A stretch of DNA of 64,000 nt from Eulemur rufifrons (Eukaryota > Chordata > Mammalia > Primates > Lemuridae), in the NCBI RefSeq assembly GCF_041146395.1, contig NC_090989.1:245014843-245078842 (forward strand), read 5' to 3'. Within the stretch, counting starts at the first letter, position 1; each line of letters opens with the position of its first letter. The translations under genes and the position numbers were made by a program. Positions 34,141 through 47,322 of the stretch are shown piece after piece. A model generated the notes under the pieces. It made no database searches. It worked only from the letters and a program-made list of their open reading frames with translations, and had not been told where the DNA came from.

Positions 34141-35039
34141 CAGTGACTTTATAATTTTAAACCCTATTCTTTCATTGGATTCTTGAAAGAATGTATTTCT
34201 CAGAGTAAACAAAAAAAAACTAAAACTATGTTTATAAAAAGGGCTACATAACTAAGAAACAAGGTAAAAGAAGACATTGTGTGTAAACCTGAACCACTAC
34301 CCACCAGTGTCTCTTAAGTAAAAATGTTAAGAAATATCAAGAAAACCATAAAGTACAAGGATCCCCTAGCCAGAAAACAGAAATATCTTAAGATCATTAT
34401 ACAACTATAAAACTGGAGTGGAAGTGTGATGATGGGAATGCAAAATTTTAACTGAGATTATAAGAAATAGCAAAATTAATTCAAATTTCCATTTTTACTT
34501 TGGTATTTAAATATTAAACACTCTTATTGGAACATGTATTTACAGTGTTTTTTGAGCAACCATTATGTATAAAACAGTTGCATGTGCAAATATTGGTACC
34601 TTTAATATAAGTGTTGTGCTTTCTTTTTTCCTGATAGAATCAATATATCATGGCCGTTAATGGGAATTTTTCCCATTGGTCAGTCATAATTGTGTTTTAC
34701 TTTTCACATGTTAAAAAGTGAAGGCTCTGCTTCACTCTGGAATCTGTATCCCCCTTTGTGCCATATAACATTCCACTGTCTCCTACGAGATCCTTATCCT
34801 TCCCTTTTCTCATCCTGTGTATCTTTGTATTCCTCACACACTGGCGTTTGTCTCCCTGCCCTCCTGCCCTCCTCATTCATTAAGAGACTTCTCCAAGGCC
34901 AGCACTGCTTCAGCAAGCCACACTCTGGAGCTGACTCTCGTGTTGGTTCTGGAAATCTCCACTGATGCATTTGAGTTTGCCTTAAATGTACTTGCCTGTC
35001 ATGTGTAGCACTTAAATAGCATCTCATGTGAGGAAATCA
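34141..35039. other. unique sequence
   Basis: Small overlapping ORFs at 34,690-35,027 on both strands carry no protein signature. Confidence 0.45.
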
Positions 35040-35290
35040 TACATAGTTTATTTAAAAGCCCCTTGGCTCCCTTGCGGCAATAACCAGGCACAGGCAGCTA
35101 AATCGTTGAGTACTTCTGTTGTTTGCTACAAATCATAACAACAAATACAGCATCAGGCACACTGAGGAGCACCCCAAAAGCAATTTATGCTGATGAACCC
35201 CAGCTATTAACATAAGTAGCACTGTTTCTGCCTGCCTTGCTGAAACTTAGATTGGGCTAGGAGTGGCAGAATCAGAACTGAGGGAGAGCT
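35040..35290. promoter_or_regulatory. possible conserved non-coding element
   Basis: Compact repeat-free block with 'cttgcggcaataaccagg', 'gaacaca'-poor balanced composition, 'gtttgctacaaatcataaca' and 'agcaatttatgctgatgaac'. Inferred from texture only. Confidence 0.2.
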
Positions 35291-36610
35291 CAAACCTCTA
35301 ATGGCTTGACTAGGGTATAATTACAGCAGGTATGCATATATAAATCATGTTTATCATGTTTAACATTTTCAAAGTACAATCACAATTGTTCTGTTCAAGA
35401 GAAGAAAAATGAATAAAATAGAGTTACTAGGGATAGGAATAGCCCCAGGAATTACAATTCTCCATAGATGGTAAACAAAACAATGACATTGATGCAAGTG
35501 AGTTTCTGGACCCCTTGGGGTTATAATGTTGAACTGAAAGTGAGATGATTTTACCAAAATAACAACTCAAGAAATAAATTTCCAAGTGTATAGTTGTACA
35601 AATGACAGCTACCTAGTTAGCATAAAAATCAGCAGAATTTTAGGCTTCCCCCCGCCACTCCTACTTTTCAATTGAAAGATAAAGGTCAAAACTCTATATT
35701 GCCAGTTTAGGATATAATAGGAAAGGCTGACCTAGGTCTGGCAATACAGTAAATTAGAGAGCTCCATCAGTGTCAAATGCTCTAAGTCTACGTAAAAATA
35801 AGGTATCTACAGCAGCAACCAGAAGTGACATGAGTTTAAGAAAAGAGGTATGAAAGTATGTTCAGAAGGGTGAAGTGGCATCAAGGTTCTGAGATCATAT
35901 TGCCTTGGAATCAATACCAATCACATTTGAAACAAAAGAGAAGCTAGTCTTGTCTGACACAGTAGGTAAGATGTCATACTGTGTATAAGTGAGTTCTTGA
36001 TGTTATAGCAGAAGGCTTCATATACGCTCTTTCATAAGACATTAGATGCTAAGTTGTGGGAAGAAACAAACTATTGGAGGTGAGGAGGAGGTATGCCAGC
36101 AGGGCCATGGAAATAAGTTGTTGTATGAAAAAGCAAAGTGTCACGGGGATATTATGCAAACATAATTTTCAGGAAGCTGAATGGCGTTCTATAGTTGGAG
36201 CTCACTTAAAGAGAAAATCCTTCATTTAGATACACTGTGCAATCTATAACCCAGGAGTATTTAATTTTTTTCACTTAAAAATAGAATTTAGAAATGCTCC
36301 AATATATTGAAAATTTGAGCTTTCTCAACTGTTTCTTAACAAAGGAAAAAAAAAAACCCACATTTACAAAGCATGTTCCTAGACTAGTTGTGCTAAAGAT
36401 AAATGACTAAGATTTAAACTGCAAGTCCCTTTCCTTACTCTTTAAACATGAACAGATTTTCACCCAGAAATTCAGAACAGATTCTAATGTTGACATACAG
36501 GATTATAAAAGTTTGCTGAAGTTGTCTGCAGCATGAATGAAGGTTATGGTTTAATTCACACCAGTTTTCTTTTATGCCATAAAAGCGACATCAAAGGTTA
36601 CAATAGCTCA
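35291..36610. other. unique sequence
   Basis: No repeat or gene is recognised. Confidence 0.45.
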
Positions 36611-36660
36611 CCCCTTCCTTCCTTCCTTCCTTCCTTCTTCCTTCCTTCCTTCCTTCCTTC
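36611..36660. repeat. (CCTT)n microsatellite
   Basis: About 12 CCTT units with one interruption (CTTCTTCC). Confidence 0.95.
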
Positions 36661-37279
36661 AAAATATCCTGCAAAAGCCAATTAAGGCATTTTTGAAATT
36701 ATAGTGTCATATTTATAAATATGTCACACATACTCCCTACATCTTCCAGTTTCTCCATGCATTCCCTTGGTAGAACATGAGGTGTTCCAAGGAATGTGCA
36801 TAATATCCATCCAATACATATTTACTGAGAACACATTTGTATTCAATTACAGGGGATAGAGAAGACTGAGTTGCTACCCAGGTGAGCTCAGAGGACAGAG
36901 CATGGAACGAGAGAGGATTATACTCTAGCCTTAAAATATACTGAAATTTGCCTTGCTATGTTTTGGACTTGTAAAAAACTTTCTTTCTTTCTGATTTCTC
37001 CTTTTGAATGGGGATGTCTGTCCTATACCTGTACCACACCATTGTATTTTGGAAGCCCATACTTGTTTGGTTTCACAGGTTTACAGCTGGAGGGGAATTT
37101 TGCTTCAGGATGATTCACACCTCAAGTCTCATCTATACCTGATTTAGATGATATTTAGATGAAACTTTGGACTTGGAATTGGTGCTGGAATGGAATAACA
37201 TTTTTGGGACTGTTGGGATAAGGATGAATACATTTTGAATGTGGCAAGCACATGAGTTTGGTGGGTCCAGAGGCTAGAG
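36661..37279. other. mostly unique sequence
   Basis: A short stretch near 36,800-36,900 resembles an old dispersed repeat; otherwise unassigned. Confidence 0.4.
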
Positions 37280-37631
37280 TGTTAGAGACTGAATTGTGTC
37301 CCCCATGAATTCATACATTGAAGCCCTAACTCCCAATGTGACTGGTAGCTAAGGTTAAATGAGGTTGTAAGGGTAGGGTCCTAATCCAATGACTGGCATT
37401 CTTATAAGAAGAGGAAGAGACATCATAAATGTATGCACACAGAGAAAAGGCCATATGAGAACACAAGGAGAAGATGGTCATCTGCAAACCAAGGAGAGAG
37501 GCCTCAGGAGAAACCAGACCTTCTGATACCTTGATCTTGGTCTTCCAGTCTCCAGCACTATAAGAAATAAATTTCTTTTGTTTATGCTTGTCTGTGGTAT
37601 TTTGTTATGGCATCCCTAGCTGACTAATATA
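37280..37631 (+). mobile_element. MLT1C-like MaLR LTR
   Basis: Starts TGTTAGAGACTGAATTGTGTC. It contains 'cattgaagccctaactccca', 'cattcttataagaagaggaa', 'aggagaaaccagaccttct', 'ccttgatcttggtcttccag' and AAATAAATTTCTTTTG, and ends GCTGACTAATATA. About 350 bp. Confidence 0.9.
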
Positions 37632-37639
37632 CTCTGAAA

Positions 37640-40403
37640 GGTAGAGAGAGGAAGGAGATTGGCTAGGGACCTGGGGACCCAAGGAAAAACATGGTGAAAT
37701 TGGTAACCTGGGAATGCCAATGGGTTCAAAGAATCCCCAACAAAAGCCTACTCTCTTTAGATAAAGTACCAGGAAAGGGCCAGTCTTACCCCTTTCTAAA
37801 TATAGAAAACCCTTTCAGATAACTACTCTACTCCAGCCAAATATTACAGAAAAAGTTATGGCTCCACTCCCACTCCCACCAGCAAAGGCAGGTGGAAACA
37901 CAGACTTCCACCTTCACCAGATTGTAACAAGGCTGAGTGGGAAGTCAGGACATTAATTTGCAGCAGTAAGAAGGCATCTCTATTCCCCTCTAGTGAGGTG
38001 ATATCAGAGGAGGCCAAGTTGAGAGTTTGGCCATTAACCATCACCCAGTGGTAGCAAAGCCACAATGTTACCACATGGGGAGAAGAAGCAAGAAACTACT
38101 ACCCTTTCCGGAAAAGGTGGTCTCAGCAGAGGCCTACTACAGGGCCAGTACTCCTACCCCTGTCAAGCAGTAATGAGGAGCCCTTTCTCCCATCCGGTGT
38201 CAACAATAGCCAAGTGTGGAAATTGACTTCTGCCCCTGCCAGACATTAATGAGTTGGTACTGCCTGTTCTGTCAGAGCAGTGTCAGAGGAAGTCAAGCAA
38301 AACTGAAGTTTTAAATAACATCCAAAGTCTTATAACACAATATCTAAAATACTTATTTTAAAATAAAAATTCACTCATCATAGAAAGAACAAGGAAAATA
38401 TCAATATAAATGAAAACAATAAAATAAAAATTTTAGAGCAAAAAATACTATAGTAATAAACAAACTCAATGTAAGGGCCCAAAAGCATAACAAAGGGCAC
38501 AAAGTAAACAATCAGTAAACTTAAAGAAAGAATAGAAATGATCCAATTTGAACAACAAAATGAAAATAGACTGAGGAGAAAAATAGACCCTCAGGACCTG
38601 CATAAACACAGCAAAATATCTAAAATTCATATCAACAGAATCCTGGAAAAAGAGAAAAGGGAGACCTAAAGAATTAGTTGAAAAATAATGATTGAAAACT
38701 TTTCAAATTGGTCAAGAGAGATAAATCTACAGATTCAAGAAGCTGGGTGAACTCCAGAGAAAACAAACCCAGAGAATCTATACAAAGCCATATCATAGTC
38801 AACCTTCAGAAAACTAAAGAAAAAAAATTTTAAAAGAGCAATAAAGAAATGATACATTATCTATGGGGAAAAACAATTTGAATAATAGATAGCTGATCAA
38901 AATCATGGAGGTCAAAGGAAGTGGCATAATAATTTTCAAGTGCTGAAAGAAAAGAATTGCCAACCCAGATTTTCCATGTGCAGTGAAAATAGCCTTCAGA
39001 AATGAAGGAGAAATTAATACATCCTCAAATAAGGAAAAACTAAAAGAATTTGTCACAAACCAACCTACTTTTACAGAATTGACAAAGGACATTCTCTAAA
39101 CAGTAATAAATTTAAATAAATATATAAATAAATAGATCCTTGGAGTTTCAGCAACACAGAAAAAGCAAAAAAAAAATGTAAAAATATAGGTAAATATAAT
39201 ACATTTTACTTTTCTCTTGAATTATCTAAATTATCTGTGACAGTGGAAGCAAATATTATAACCCTGTTGCAGTTCTAAATGTACATGGAGGATATATTTT
39301 AAACAATTATAAAGAGGGGAAATAAAAGGATTTAAAAGGAAGTTTATTTCATACTTGAACTGATAAAATGTTGACACTCATAAACTCTGACAAGTTATGT
39401 ATATAATACCTAGAACAACCAAAAAATATATACAGAGAGGTACACTCAAAACACTGCAGGTAAATCACAATAGAGTTCTAAGAAATGCTCATGTTATTCA
39501 CACTAAGATAGAAAAAAGAAAAGAGAGTAAAATAAAGAGAATATAAAAAATGAAACAGAAGACTTAAGCCCTAATATGCCAATAATTACATTAAATGTAA
39601 ATAGATTAAATGCATCACTTAAAAGGCAGATACTAGAAAAATAGATTACAAAAACATGACCCAAATACAAGAATCTCACTTCAAATAGAATGTTATAGGT
39701 AGATTAAAAGCAAACAAAAAATATGTTCTACAAACATTAATTAAATAAAGGAGAAAAAGGAAGTCTACTTTACTTTTTTATCTGGTACTAACATAACCTA
39801 AAATGGGTCATATTCTGGGTCATAAAACAAACCTCAAGAAATTGAAAAGACTTGAAATCTATAGGGAATGCATACTGAACTGAATGAAAATTATAATAGA
39901 ACATATCAATAAATTTAGGACACAGTAAAAGTAGTGTTGAGAAAAAAATTTATAGCACTCCATGATTACATTAGAAAAGAAGTCTCATCAATAGAGCAAT
40001 AATCTAATCTTCCACAAAATAAATACAAATCCTATAAGGGAAATAAGAAAATAAATATTAGAGTACAAAGCAATGAAATTGAAAACAAAAAAGAGAAAAA
40101 TCAATGAAACAAAATTTTTTTCTTTGAAAAGATCAATAAAATTAACAAATATATGCTAATAATAACATTGACCAAAAAAAGAGAGAAAGCACAAATGACC
40201 AATATCAGTAACAAAAAAGAATTATCTCCATGGATATTGCAGATATCAAAATTACAAGGAAATACTGTGAGCAACTTTACCCACAGAAATTAACTTGGAT
40301 GAAATGGATCAATTTCTTAAACACATATACATTAAAACGCACATACACATACACAAACTACCACAACTCACTCTATGTAAAATAAATGGCTTTTTAAAAT
40401 GTC
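37640..40403 (+). mobile_element. old L1M remnant, 5' UTR through start of ORF2
   Basis: 37,640-38,320 has the repeated 'gatatcagaggaggcca' and 'gtgtcagaggaa' phrases of L1M 5' UTRs. 38,860-39,100 has 'aagtgctgaaagaaaagaat', 'tgccaacccagattttcc' and 'ccttcagaaatgaaggag'. 39,580-40,360 follows ORF2 ('taaatgtaaatagattaaat', 'agaatctcacttcaaatag', 'atgaaatggatcaatttct'). It carries many stops and indels and no function. Confidence 0.75.
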
Positions 40404-40470
40404 CTTTTTTAGAGACAGGATCTTGCTCTGTCACCTAGGCTGGAGTGTGGTGGTAATGCAATCATAGCTA
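40404..40470 (-). mobile_element. Alu 3'-end fragment
   Basis: A 67-bp piece reading T-run, AGAGACAGGATCTTGCTCTG, TCACCTAGGCTGGAGTG: the reversed right-arm end of an Alu. It sits between two L1 fragments that overlap in L1 coordinates. Confidence 0.8.
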
Positions 40471-42056
40471 TTTAATATCAGATGTTTTATGTAAGCCTCA
40501 TGGTCACTACAAAGTAAAAATTCATATACAAAAGATAAAGCATAAATAATCAAAGCATATCACTAAAAAATAATCAATTCACAAAGGAAGACAGCAAGAG
40601 AGGAAGAAGGGAACAAAGTACATAAATCTCACAAAAAGTAAACAACATAGCAATAGTAAGTAGGTACCTATCAATAATAGCTTTAAATATTAATGGATTA
40701 AATTCTCCAGTCAAAAGACATAGACTGGCAGAATATATATAAAAAACACTCAACTGTATGCTGTGTATAAGAGACTAACTTTAGCTTTAACATTAATAGG
40801 CTAAAAAATGAAGGGATGGAAAGATATTCCATGCAAATAAAAATCAAAAGACAGAAGGAATAGCTATACTCATATCAGATAAAATACATAGTAAGTCAGA
40901 AAGTATAATAAGAGAAAAAGAAGATAAGGTCACTACATAATAATAAAATTCAATATTTTAAGAAGATTTAATAATTATAATACATATGCCCCCCCAAAAT
41001 GGAGTATGTGAATATATAAAGCAAATATTTACAGAACTGGAGGAAGAAATAGACAATATAGTAATAGTAGGGGACTTTAATATCCCACTTTCAACAATGG
41101 TTACACTTCAGACCAAAAGCATCAAAAAATAAACATTGGACTTGAACTGCACTTTAAACCAGATGGAGCTAACAGAGATATATATAAAATATTCCTTTTA
41201 ACAGCATCAGAATGCACATTCTTCTCAAGCACACATGAAATGTTCTCCAGGATAGATCATATGTTAGGCCAAATATTAAAAAATTTATAAAGACCAAAAT
41301 TATATCAAGCATCTTTTCCAAAGACAATAGTATGAAACTGGAAATGAATAACAGAAGGAAAACTTAAAAATATGTGGAAATTAAATAATACATTCCCAAA
41401 CAACCAATGGGTGAAAGAAAAAAATCAAATGGGAAATTAAAAAGTATCTTGAGTCAAATGAAAATGGAAACACAACATACTGAAACTTATGGCATGCAGA
41501 AAAAAGTTTTAAGAGGAAGCTTATACCTCAACCTAACTTTATACTTCAAGGAACTAGATGAAAACAACAACAACAAAAAAATAAAAAACAAAACAATCCC
41601 CAAGTTAGCAGAAGGAAAAATTTAGCAGAAATTAATGAAATAGAGAAAAGAAAGGGAGGGGGAGGAGGGGATGGGTATGGTCACACCTAGTGGGTGCAGT
41701 GAGCACCGTCTAGGGGATAGACATGCTTCAATCTCTGACTCAGGTGGGGCAAAGGTGATATTTGTAACCTAAACATTTGTACCCCTGTAAGATGCTGAAA
41801 TTAAAAATAATATAATAATAAAGAGGATAGAAAAACAATAGAAAAGAGAACCAAAACTCAGAGTTGTTTTTTTAAAAGATAAAATTGACAAAACTTTATC
41901 TAGATAAAAGAGTGATGTCTCAAATAAATAAAAGTACAAACAAAAGAGGAGACATTACAACTGATACCGCAGCAATGCAAAAAGTCCTAAAAGACTACTA
42001 CGAGCAATTATATGCCAACAAATTGTATAACCTAGATGACAATAACTTATAATAAA
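40471..42056 (+). mobile_element. second old L1 (L1MA/L1MB-type) ORF2 fragment, interrupted by an L1 3' end
   Basis: Close to the L1M ORF2 5' region: 'gacagcaagagaggaagaag', 'ttaatggattaaattctcca', 'tcaaaagacatagactggca', 'aatagtaggggactttaata', 'acattggacttgaactgcac', 'ttctccaggatagatcatat', 'aacaaccaatgggtgaaaga', and after the insert 'ggagacattacaactgatac' and 'caattatatgccaacaaatt'. Repeated stops throughout. It overlaps the first L1 fragment in L1 coordinates (both hold the 'atggattaaat' stretch), so they are separate insertions or a duplication. Confidence 0.85.
41641..41826 (+). mobile_element. strepsirrhine L1 3' end (very short 5'-truncated copy)
   Basis: Purine run GGGAGGGGGAGGAGGGGATGG, then 'acctagtgggtgcagtgagc', 'accgtctaggggatagacat', 'ttgtacccctgtaagatgct' and an A-rich tail. 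It holds 3' UTR only. The older L1 ORF2 text resumes afterwards. Flanking copies (AATAGAGAAAAGAA and AAAGAGGATAGAAAA) are only loosely alike, so the target duplication has decayed. Confidence 0.85.
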
Positions 42057-42080
42057 TCTCTCTCTCTCTCTTTCTCTCCT
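42057..42080. repeat. (TC)n microsatellite
   Basis: About ten TC units, lying where the old L1 ends. Confidence 0.9.
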
Positions 42081-42407
42081 GCCACCCCAATATGTGCGTA
42101 TATACACATGTATACACATATCTTATTGGTTTTTTTTCTCTGGAGAACAAATATATATATGGGTATTGTCTGAGTGCCTGTGGGTCTGAGAAATGCATAT
42201 TCTACCCTCACACTTGATTCATATTTTGTCTGTGAATAGCATTTTAGAGTAGATTTTTTCCCCTAAGGACTTTGAAGGCACTTCACCATGGTCTTCTAGC
42301 TTTTAGTATTGCTTTGGAAAAGTTTACATCCTGCTTCCCAATGCTGTGACCTGTGATGGTGGTGGTAATGATTTGTTTTTATCTAGAAACTTATAGGACT
42401 AACTCTT

Positions 42408-42742
42408 TTTTTTTTTTTTTTGAGACAGAGTCTCACTCTGTTGCCCAGGCTAGAGTGAGTGCCGTGGCGTTAGCCTAGCTCACAGCAACCTCAAACTCCT
42501 GAGCTCAAGCGATCCTCCTGTCTCAGCCTCCCGAGTAGCTGGGACTACAGGCATGTGCCACCATGCCCGGCTAATTTTTTTCTATATATATTTTTAGCTG
42601 TCCATATAATTTCTTTCTATTTTTAGTAGAGATGGGGTCTCGCTCTTGCTCAGGCTGGTCTCGAACACCTGAGCTCAAACGATCCGCCCACCTCGGCCTC
42701 CTAGAGTGCTAGGATTACAGGCGTGAGCCACCGCGCCCGGCC
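42408..42742 (-). mobile_element. strepsirrhine-type Alu dimer
   Basis: Reverse Alu with T tail, 'gcctagctcacagcaacctc', expanded linker (CTATATATATTTTTAGCTGT, then ATTTCTTTCTATTTTTAG) and end CCACCGCGCCCGGCC. Target duplication AGGACTAACTCTT (42,395-42,407) and AGGACTATCTCTT (42,743-42,755), one mismatch. Confidence 0.95.
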
Positions 42743-42755
42743 AGGACTATCTCTT

Positions 42756-44785
42756 AATTTATGTTTTTCTGAAATGTTAAGATGATGTGTCTCTGTGTAA
42801 GTCTACTTTTATCGGCTGTCCTGGGCATTGGAGAGGCATTTTCAATATAGTATTTCATGTTCCTCAATTATCAAAATTTTCTTATGTTACCTTTCCCTTT
42901 CTATTTTCTCAGTCCCCTATGTAGGACATCATTGGTGTGATTACAGATGGTAAATAGCAATAATGAAACCAATAAGAACTCTGAAAGCTTCTGGTTCAAG
43001 CGGGGGAATATATGCCTTCTGTTTATATTTCAGTAATCAAAGTAAATTATATGGTCAAGTTTTATGTCAATAGGGTGAAATTAATAATCCTCCATCAGGA
43101 GTGGGTCTAGTAGGGAGGGCGGGTAAATATTTTGGCAGTAATAAAATCTACTAGACTCAGTAGTAGCCCATTCACATTTAAGAGTGATTATTAGCTCTGC
43201 AGGCACATTTAGGGTAGCTGATAGATCAGTTTCACTGTCTAGTCATTGAAGCTGGGGTGCTGGGTATGTATTTAACAGTAGTGCACCCACAAGTTAGTAT
43301 ATAGATATATTTTCCCCTGTGGTTATCCAGTTCCTTTAGAGAAAAATTCTTAGACTTATGCTTGGAGAAGTTTTTCCTGGCTGTAGCTGTTTTAGGAGCC
43401 AAGGGTAGTAAGTATGCAGGCCTTGAATGAAATCCATTCCAGTTACACATCTTGTCCCTGTTTTCCAACATACATGAGTCTATGATTTTCAGCTCTCTCC
43501 TATTAAGTTTCTAGAGAGTGTAAACATTTGTTCTGCCTGGAGGCATTCATCTGGCTAGGTGAGATTATAGAGTGATCTGGGTTTAAATCTTCCATATATA
43601 GGCTTATAAATAATTACCCTATTTTTGGCCTTGCACTGACTCCTTTCACTAACCAGGAACTAGTATCTCCAAGCCCTGAATTTTGAAAAGTCCCCTGCCA
43701 CGGTATGGCTTGTTTCATCATCAGTATTCTCCTTACCATGCACTTGAGGTTTTAGTTTTTTCCAGCCAGCTGGATCTCTTACCATTTTTCCATTTACTTT
43801 CCAACTGATCTGCCATTGTCTCCATTTCCATAATCTTTGTCCTTGTGGGTTTGTACCATTTTATAGTCTTTAGTGTCACTTTACTGGCCATTTGGGAGGA
43901 AGCAGAGATAAGTACATGTGATTGAAAGTCAAAGTGCAAAGGTTTAAAAAGTCTAAAAGGGAGTGAGAAATGTTGAAGAATTTTGAAACACTTTGGAAGA
44001 AAAGATGATGAAGTGTTAGAACAGTGTTCATATCAACCCTGAGACTTAAATAAAACTTGAGGATGATAACCATGATCAACAAATGAGCAACAAAGAAGAA
44101 AAAGAATGGATATAAATTGGGGGAAAAAAATTAGCAAAATTCCTTAAGATAATGAAATGGACATAATAGATGAGAATAACCCACAAGCCATAATTAATAT
44201 GGAAGATGAAAAATATGATCAAATAAGTAAAATAATATCTTAATAATAATCTTAATAAGCTCTTATAGGTTTATTTTTTACACAAGATACAACTACTTAA
44301 AAAAATGTAATAAGATTTAGACCCAAGGGTGAAAAACATGTTTGTTCATTTCTTAATTTCCACTGCCTAGCAGAGTGCCTGAAATATAACTCAATTTCTG
44401 TTGCTTGAAGGCCTTAATGCCTTCATGATTTAATATAATTAAAGGTCACAATATCAATTTAGTAATTTTAATTCAGAAAATTTGTGAAATAGGAATCTGG
44501 CATCTGCAGGGTTATTTAGGTAGCTTATTAAAACACAACATAGGCTATATTTGGTAAAGGACTCCATGCTCAGGGAAATATGATGATATTTACATGAGTC
44601 TTTCATTTGTAAAATGTTTTATATTGCTTCTGAAATTGCTCAAAGTATGCTCTCGACAATAATTACAGTCAGCATTTGAGAGAGGATCACTTACATAAAG
44701 GAAGTATGAAGTTTTATAAAACCTTGAACAAAGTTAAAAGAACTTGAATTCATATATGTTATTGTGGACATATGAATTCATTCAT
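42756..44785. other. mostly unassigned sequence
   Basis: 43,000-43,450 has the look of an old dispersed repeat ('aataatcctccatcaggagt', 'agtgattattagctctgc') that I cannot name. A short L2-like piece lies near 44,340-44,410 ('ccactgcctagcagagtgcc'). Confidence 0.35.
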
Positions 44786-44787
44786 TT

Positions 44788-44825
<38 letters not shown>

Positions 44826-44834
44826 TATATATAC
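44786..44834. repeat. compound (TA)n(CA)n(TA)n microsatellite
   Basis: About ten TA units, about ten CA units, then TATATATA. Confidence 0.95.
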
Positions 44835-44839
44835 GGTGC

Positions 44840-45350
44840 CTACGTTCCAGAACTTGGATGTGTTGTAGTTATACATCAGTGAACAAACAGGAAGAAATCC
44901 CTTAGAAATCCCTTCCCTAATGTAGTTTGTATAGTAACAGTCATAGAAACACGATGAATACAAAATCAGTAAAATATATAGGGTATTGGGTTTTTGTAAA
45001 ATTTATGTAGAAAAATAAAGCAAGAAAGGTGGTGGTGGGAAATGTGCCTGAAAAGTTGGCCTTTGAGTAAAACCGAGAGAAGTGTGTTTCCCAAGGAGTC
45101 AACAGCAAGTGCAAATAAAGGTGCTACAGGTTTTGTATTTTTGAGGAATTAAAGATGTTTGATAAAAGTAGGGTGTAGGTAAGGAAGAGAGGTAGAAGAT
45201 AAGGAAGATAGATGACAGGGAAACAGATAGTATAAAAAACTTGGGGGCATTCAAAGGACTTTGGCTTTTACTATGAGCAAGATGGAAAACCAATGAGGAT
45301 TTTGAGTAGGAGAGTAAAAAAGTTCAAGAAGAATTCTTTTTATCTGAGTT
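44840..45350 (+). repeat. old mammalian dispersed repeat
   Basis: 'aacagcaagtgcaaataaag', 'ggactttggcttttactatg', 'gatggaaaaccaatgaggat' and 'tttgagtaggagagtaaaa' are typical of the same ancient repeat as at 3,260-3,960, here including its distal part. Family not assigned. A 12-bp tandem duplication (GAAATCCCTTA) lies at 44,896-44,918. Confidence 0.5.
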
Positions 45351-45742
45351 CACTTCAAGTTCTGATAATAATTAGGCTTGCTTGTAAATCTTCAATGAGT
45401 AAATAAAAGCCAGTATTCAGCTTGGCTGTTTCTATGCATGTTTGAGGTTGAGCTTCTATTATTATCATTAAATTTGTATACTGTAGAAGGTTAATTACAT
45501 TAATGGCATTAAAATTTTTAACTCAGCCAATATCCAAGCCCTTTGCTGTGTAAACTGATGGGATTTCCCACTGTATCACTGAGTGTGACCACATGGTTTC
45601 TCTGGCCACATGATTAAAAAATTAGTTCACTTACTTTTAGAATCTATAAATATTGTACATAGTGTTAAAAGACCAAATGAGGACAAACTATGTTATCATC
45701 TCAAAAGATCCCAAAATGCATTTAATAAAATGCAAACATAGT

Positions 45743-45822
45743 TTGTTTAACAAAATCCTTATAAAACATGAATATAAATATGGTGTTCAACAAAATCTTT
45801 ATAAAATATGAATATAAATATG
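45743..45822. repeat. two-copy 40-bp tandem duplication
   Basis: Units at 45,743-45,782 and 45,783-45,822 share AACAAAATC, TTATAAAA and ATGAATATAAATATGG with only a few substitutions. AT-rich; no function seen. Confidence 0.85.
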
Positions 45823-45922
45823 GATATACCCCAATAGAATGAAGGATATTAAATTTAAGCTAAGACCTTACATATATTTACTGTGACTTTCCCACTAAAA
45901 TTAGGATGAGATGAGGACTTAC

Positions 45923-46203
45923 TGTAGTCAGAATTCTAAGATGGCCTCCAAGTTTCATTCCCCTGGTACACATGCCTTGTATAATCCCCTGCCAGTGGGT
46001 GCAGGTCTAACTAGTGAAAGTGATGGGATATCACTTACATAATTATATTACTAATAAATTTACCCCAGATTAATAAAAAGGGGGATTATCCTGGTGGGCC
46101 TGATCTGTATGATTTATGACTAAAACTGTGAGATAATAAATGTCTATTATTTTAAGCTGCTACTTTGTGGTAATTTGTTAGGCAGAAATAGGAAACCAAA
46201 ACA
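45923..46203 (+). mobile_element. MLT1J-like MaLR LTR
   Basis: 'cagaattctaagatggcctc', 'atgccttgtataatcccctg', 'ctaaaactgtgagataataa', 'taagctgctactttgtggta' and 'atttgttaggcagaaatagg' form the expected order for an MLT1 of the J/K type. Confidence 0.75.
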
Positions 46204-46332
46204 GACTGTATAATATCATCATCATTGTGATATAACACAATGAAAAGAAAGATAATATAGTTATCTAAGAAAAATTCTGTGATAGTCAACTGAAAATTAT
46301 CTGAACTGAACTAATGTGAATTAGTTTATTTT

Positions 46333-46334
46333 AT

Positions 46335-46369
<35 letters not shown>

Positions 46370-46370
46370 T
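46333..46370. repeat. (AC)n microsatellite
   Basis: About 15-16 AC units followed by ATATACACATACATAC. Confidence 0.95.
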
Positions 46371-46379
46371 ACATACTAA

Positions 46380-47170
46380 AAAGCCAGAAATAGATCCAAT
46401 TCTTGGCAGCAATAAAATAATTCTAAAAATATAAAACAAGCTAACAAAAATACACTGTATCTATATTCAAGAAATCCACGTGACATTTCCTCTTTTAATA
46501 CAATATACTCTTTCCACAATCTCTCAAGCTTCATTTCATCAGAGGAGACTACCTCAAAGTTCATTAAATTGAAGTCAATCTTTATATGTTCTTGGTGCTT
46601 CAAGTACCTCTCGTTTTACTAGTTATGATTTTAAAAATTATATCTTTCTATTGTTTGTTCTTTTATTATCATCTATTGTCTCCAGTAAAAGACATGAGAC
46701 TCTCTCTTTTGGCTCAATGTTTTTCTCTAGGACTTCTGTAGAACATAGTTCTCAAAAAATGTTACAATTATTTATAAATGATGAGATTAAATAGTATATA
46801 GCTATTAATTATTCCTAAGTTAGTTTATAAGTTCAACAAAGTATTATCCAATGAATAACACAGGGAACCTCTAATATAAACACTTTATTAGATAGTGAAA
46901 AAATAAAATAATCAACAAAAGATGAAGTAAAGAGAAATTATTAAAACATATGAATCCATGTGTATTTCTGTGTTTATTGTATTGCCAAGTTAATTTCTGA
47001 ATTATAGCATATTAGTTTTTTATAACTAAATAAAGGCAGCATGGTAAAGAAGAAATTATAATTTAATTAACCTCTAAATAAATATAAAAATTGAGTATTC
47101 ATTCATTCAAATCTAATCTAGAATATCAAAGGTAGGGCAATACATTTAATTTTATTTTAATCAATATCAA
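46380..47170. other. unique AT-rich sequence
   Basis: No repeat or gene is recognised. Confidence 0.45.
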
Positions 47171-47322
47171 TGATTCTTATTCTACTGGGATATAATAGGT
47201 ATTTATGTAATCAAATAAATCAAGGATATTACCCCACAAAATTATCATGCTTTCATAATTACATATTAGCATTAGTTCTCACTATATTTAATCCTTTATC
47301 CAACATATAGAGCAGACCAATA
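47171..47322 (+). repeat. direct duplication, copy 1
   Basis: 152 bp related to 48,659-48,823. Shared blocks include TGATTCTTATTC, ATGTAATCAAATAAA, CAAGGATATTACCC, CTCACTATATTTAATC and GCAGACCAATA, in the same order and orientation. The flanks are unrelated. Confidence 0.85.
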
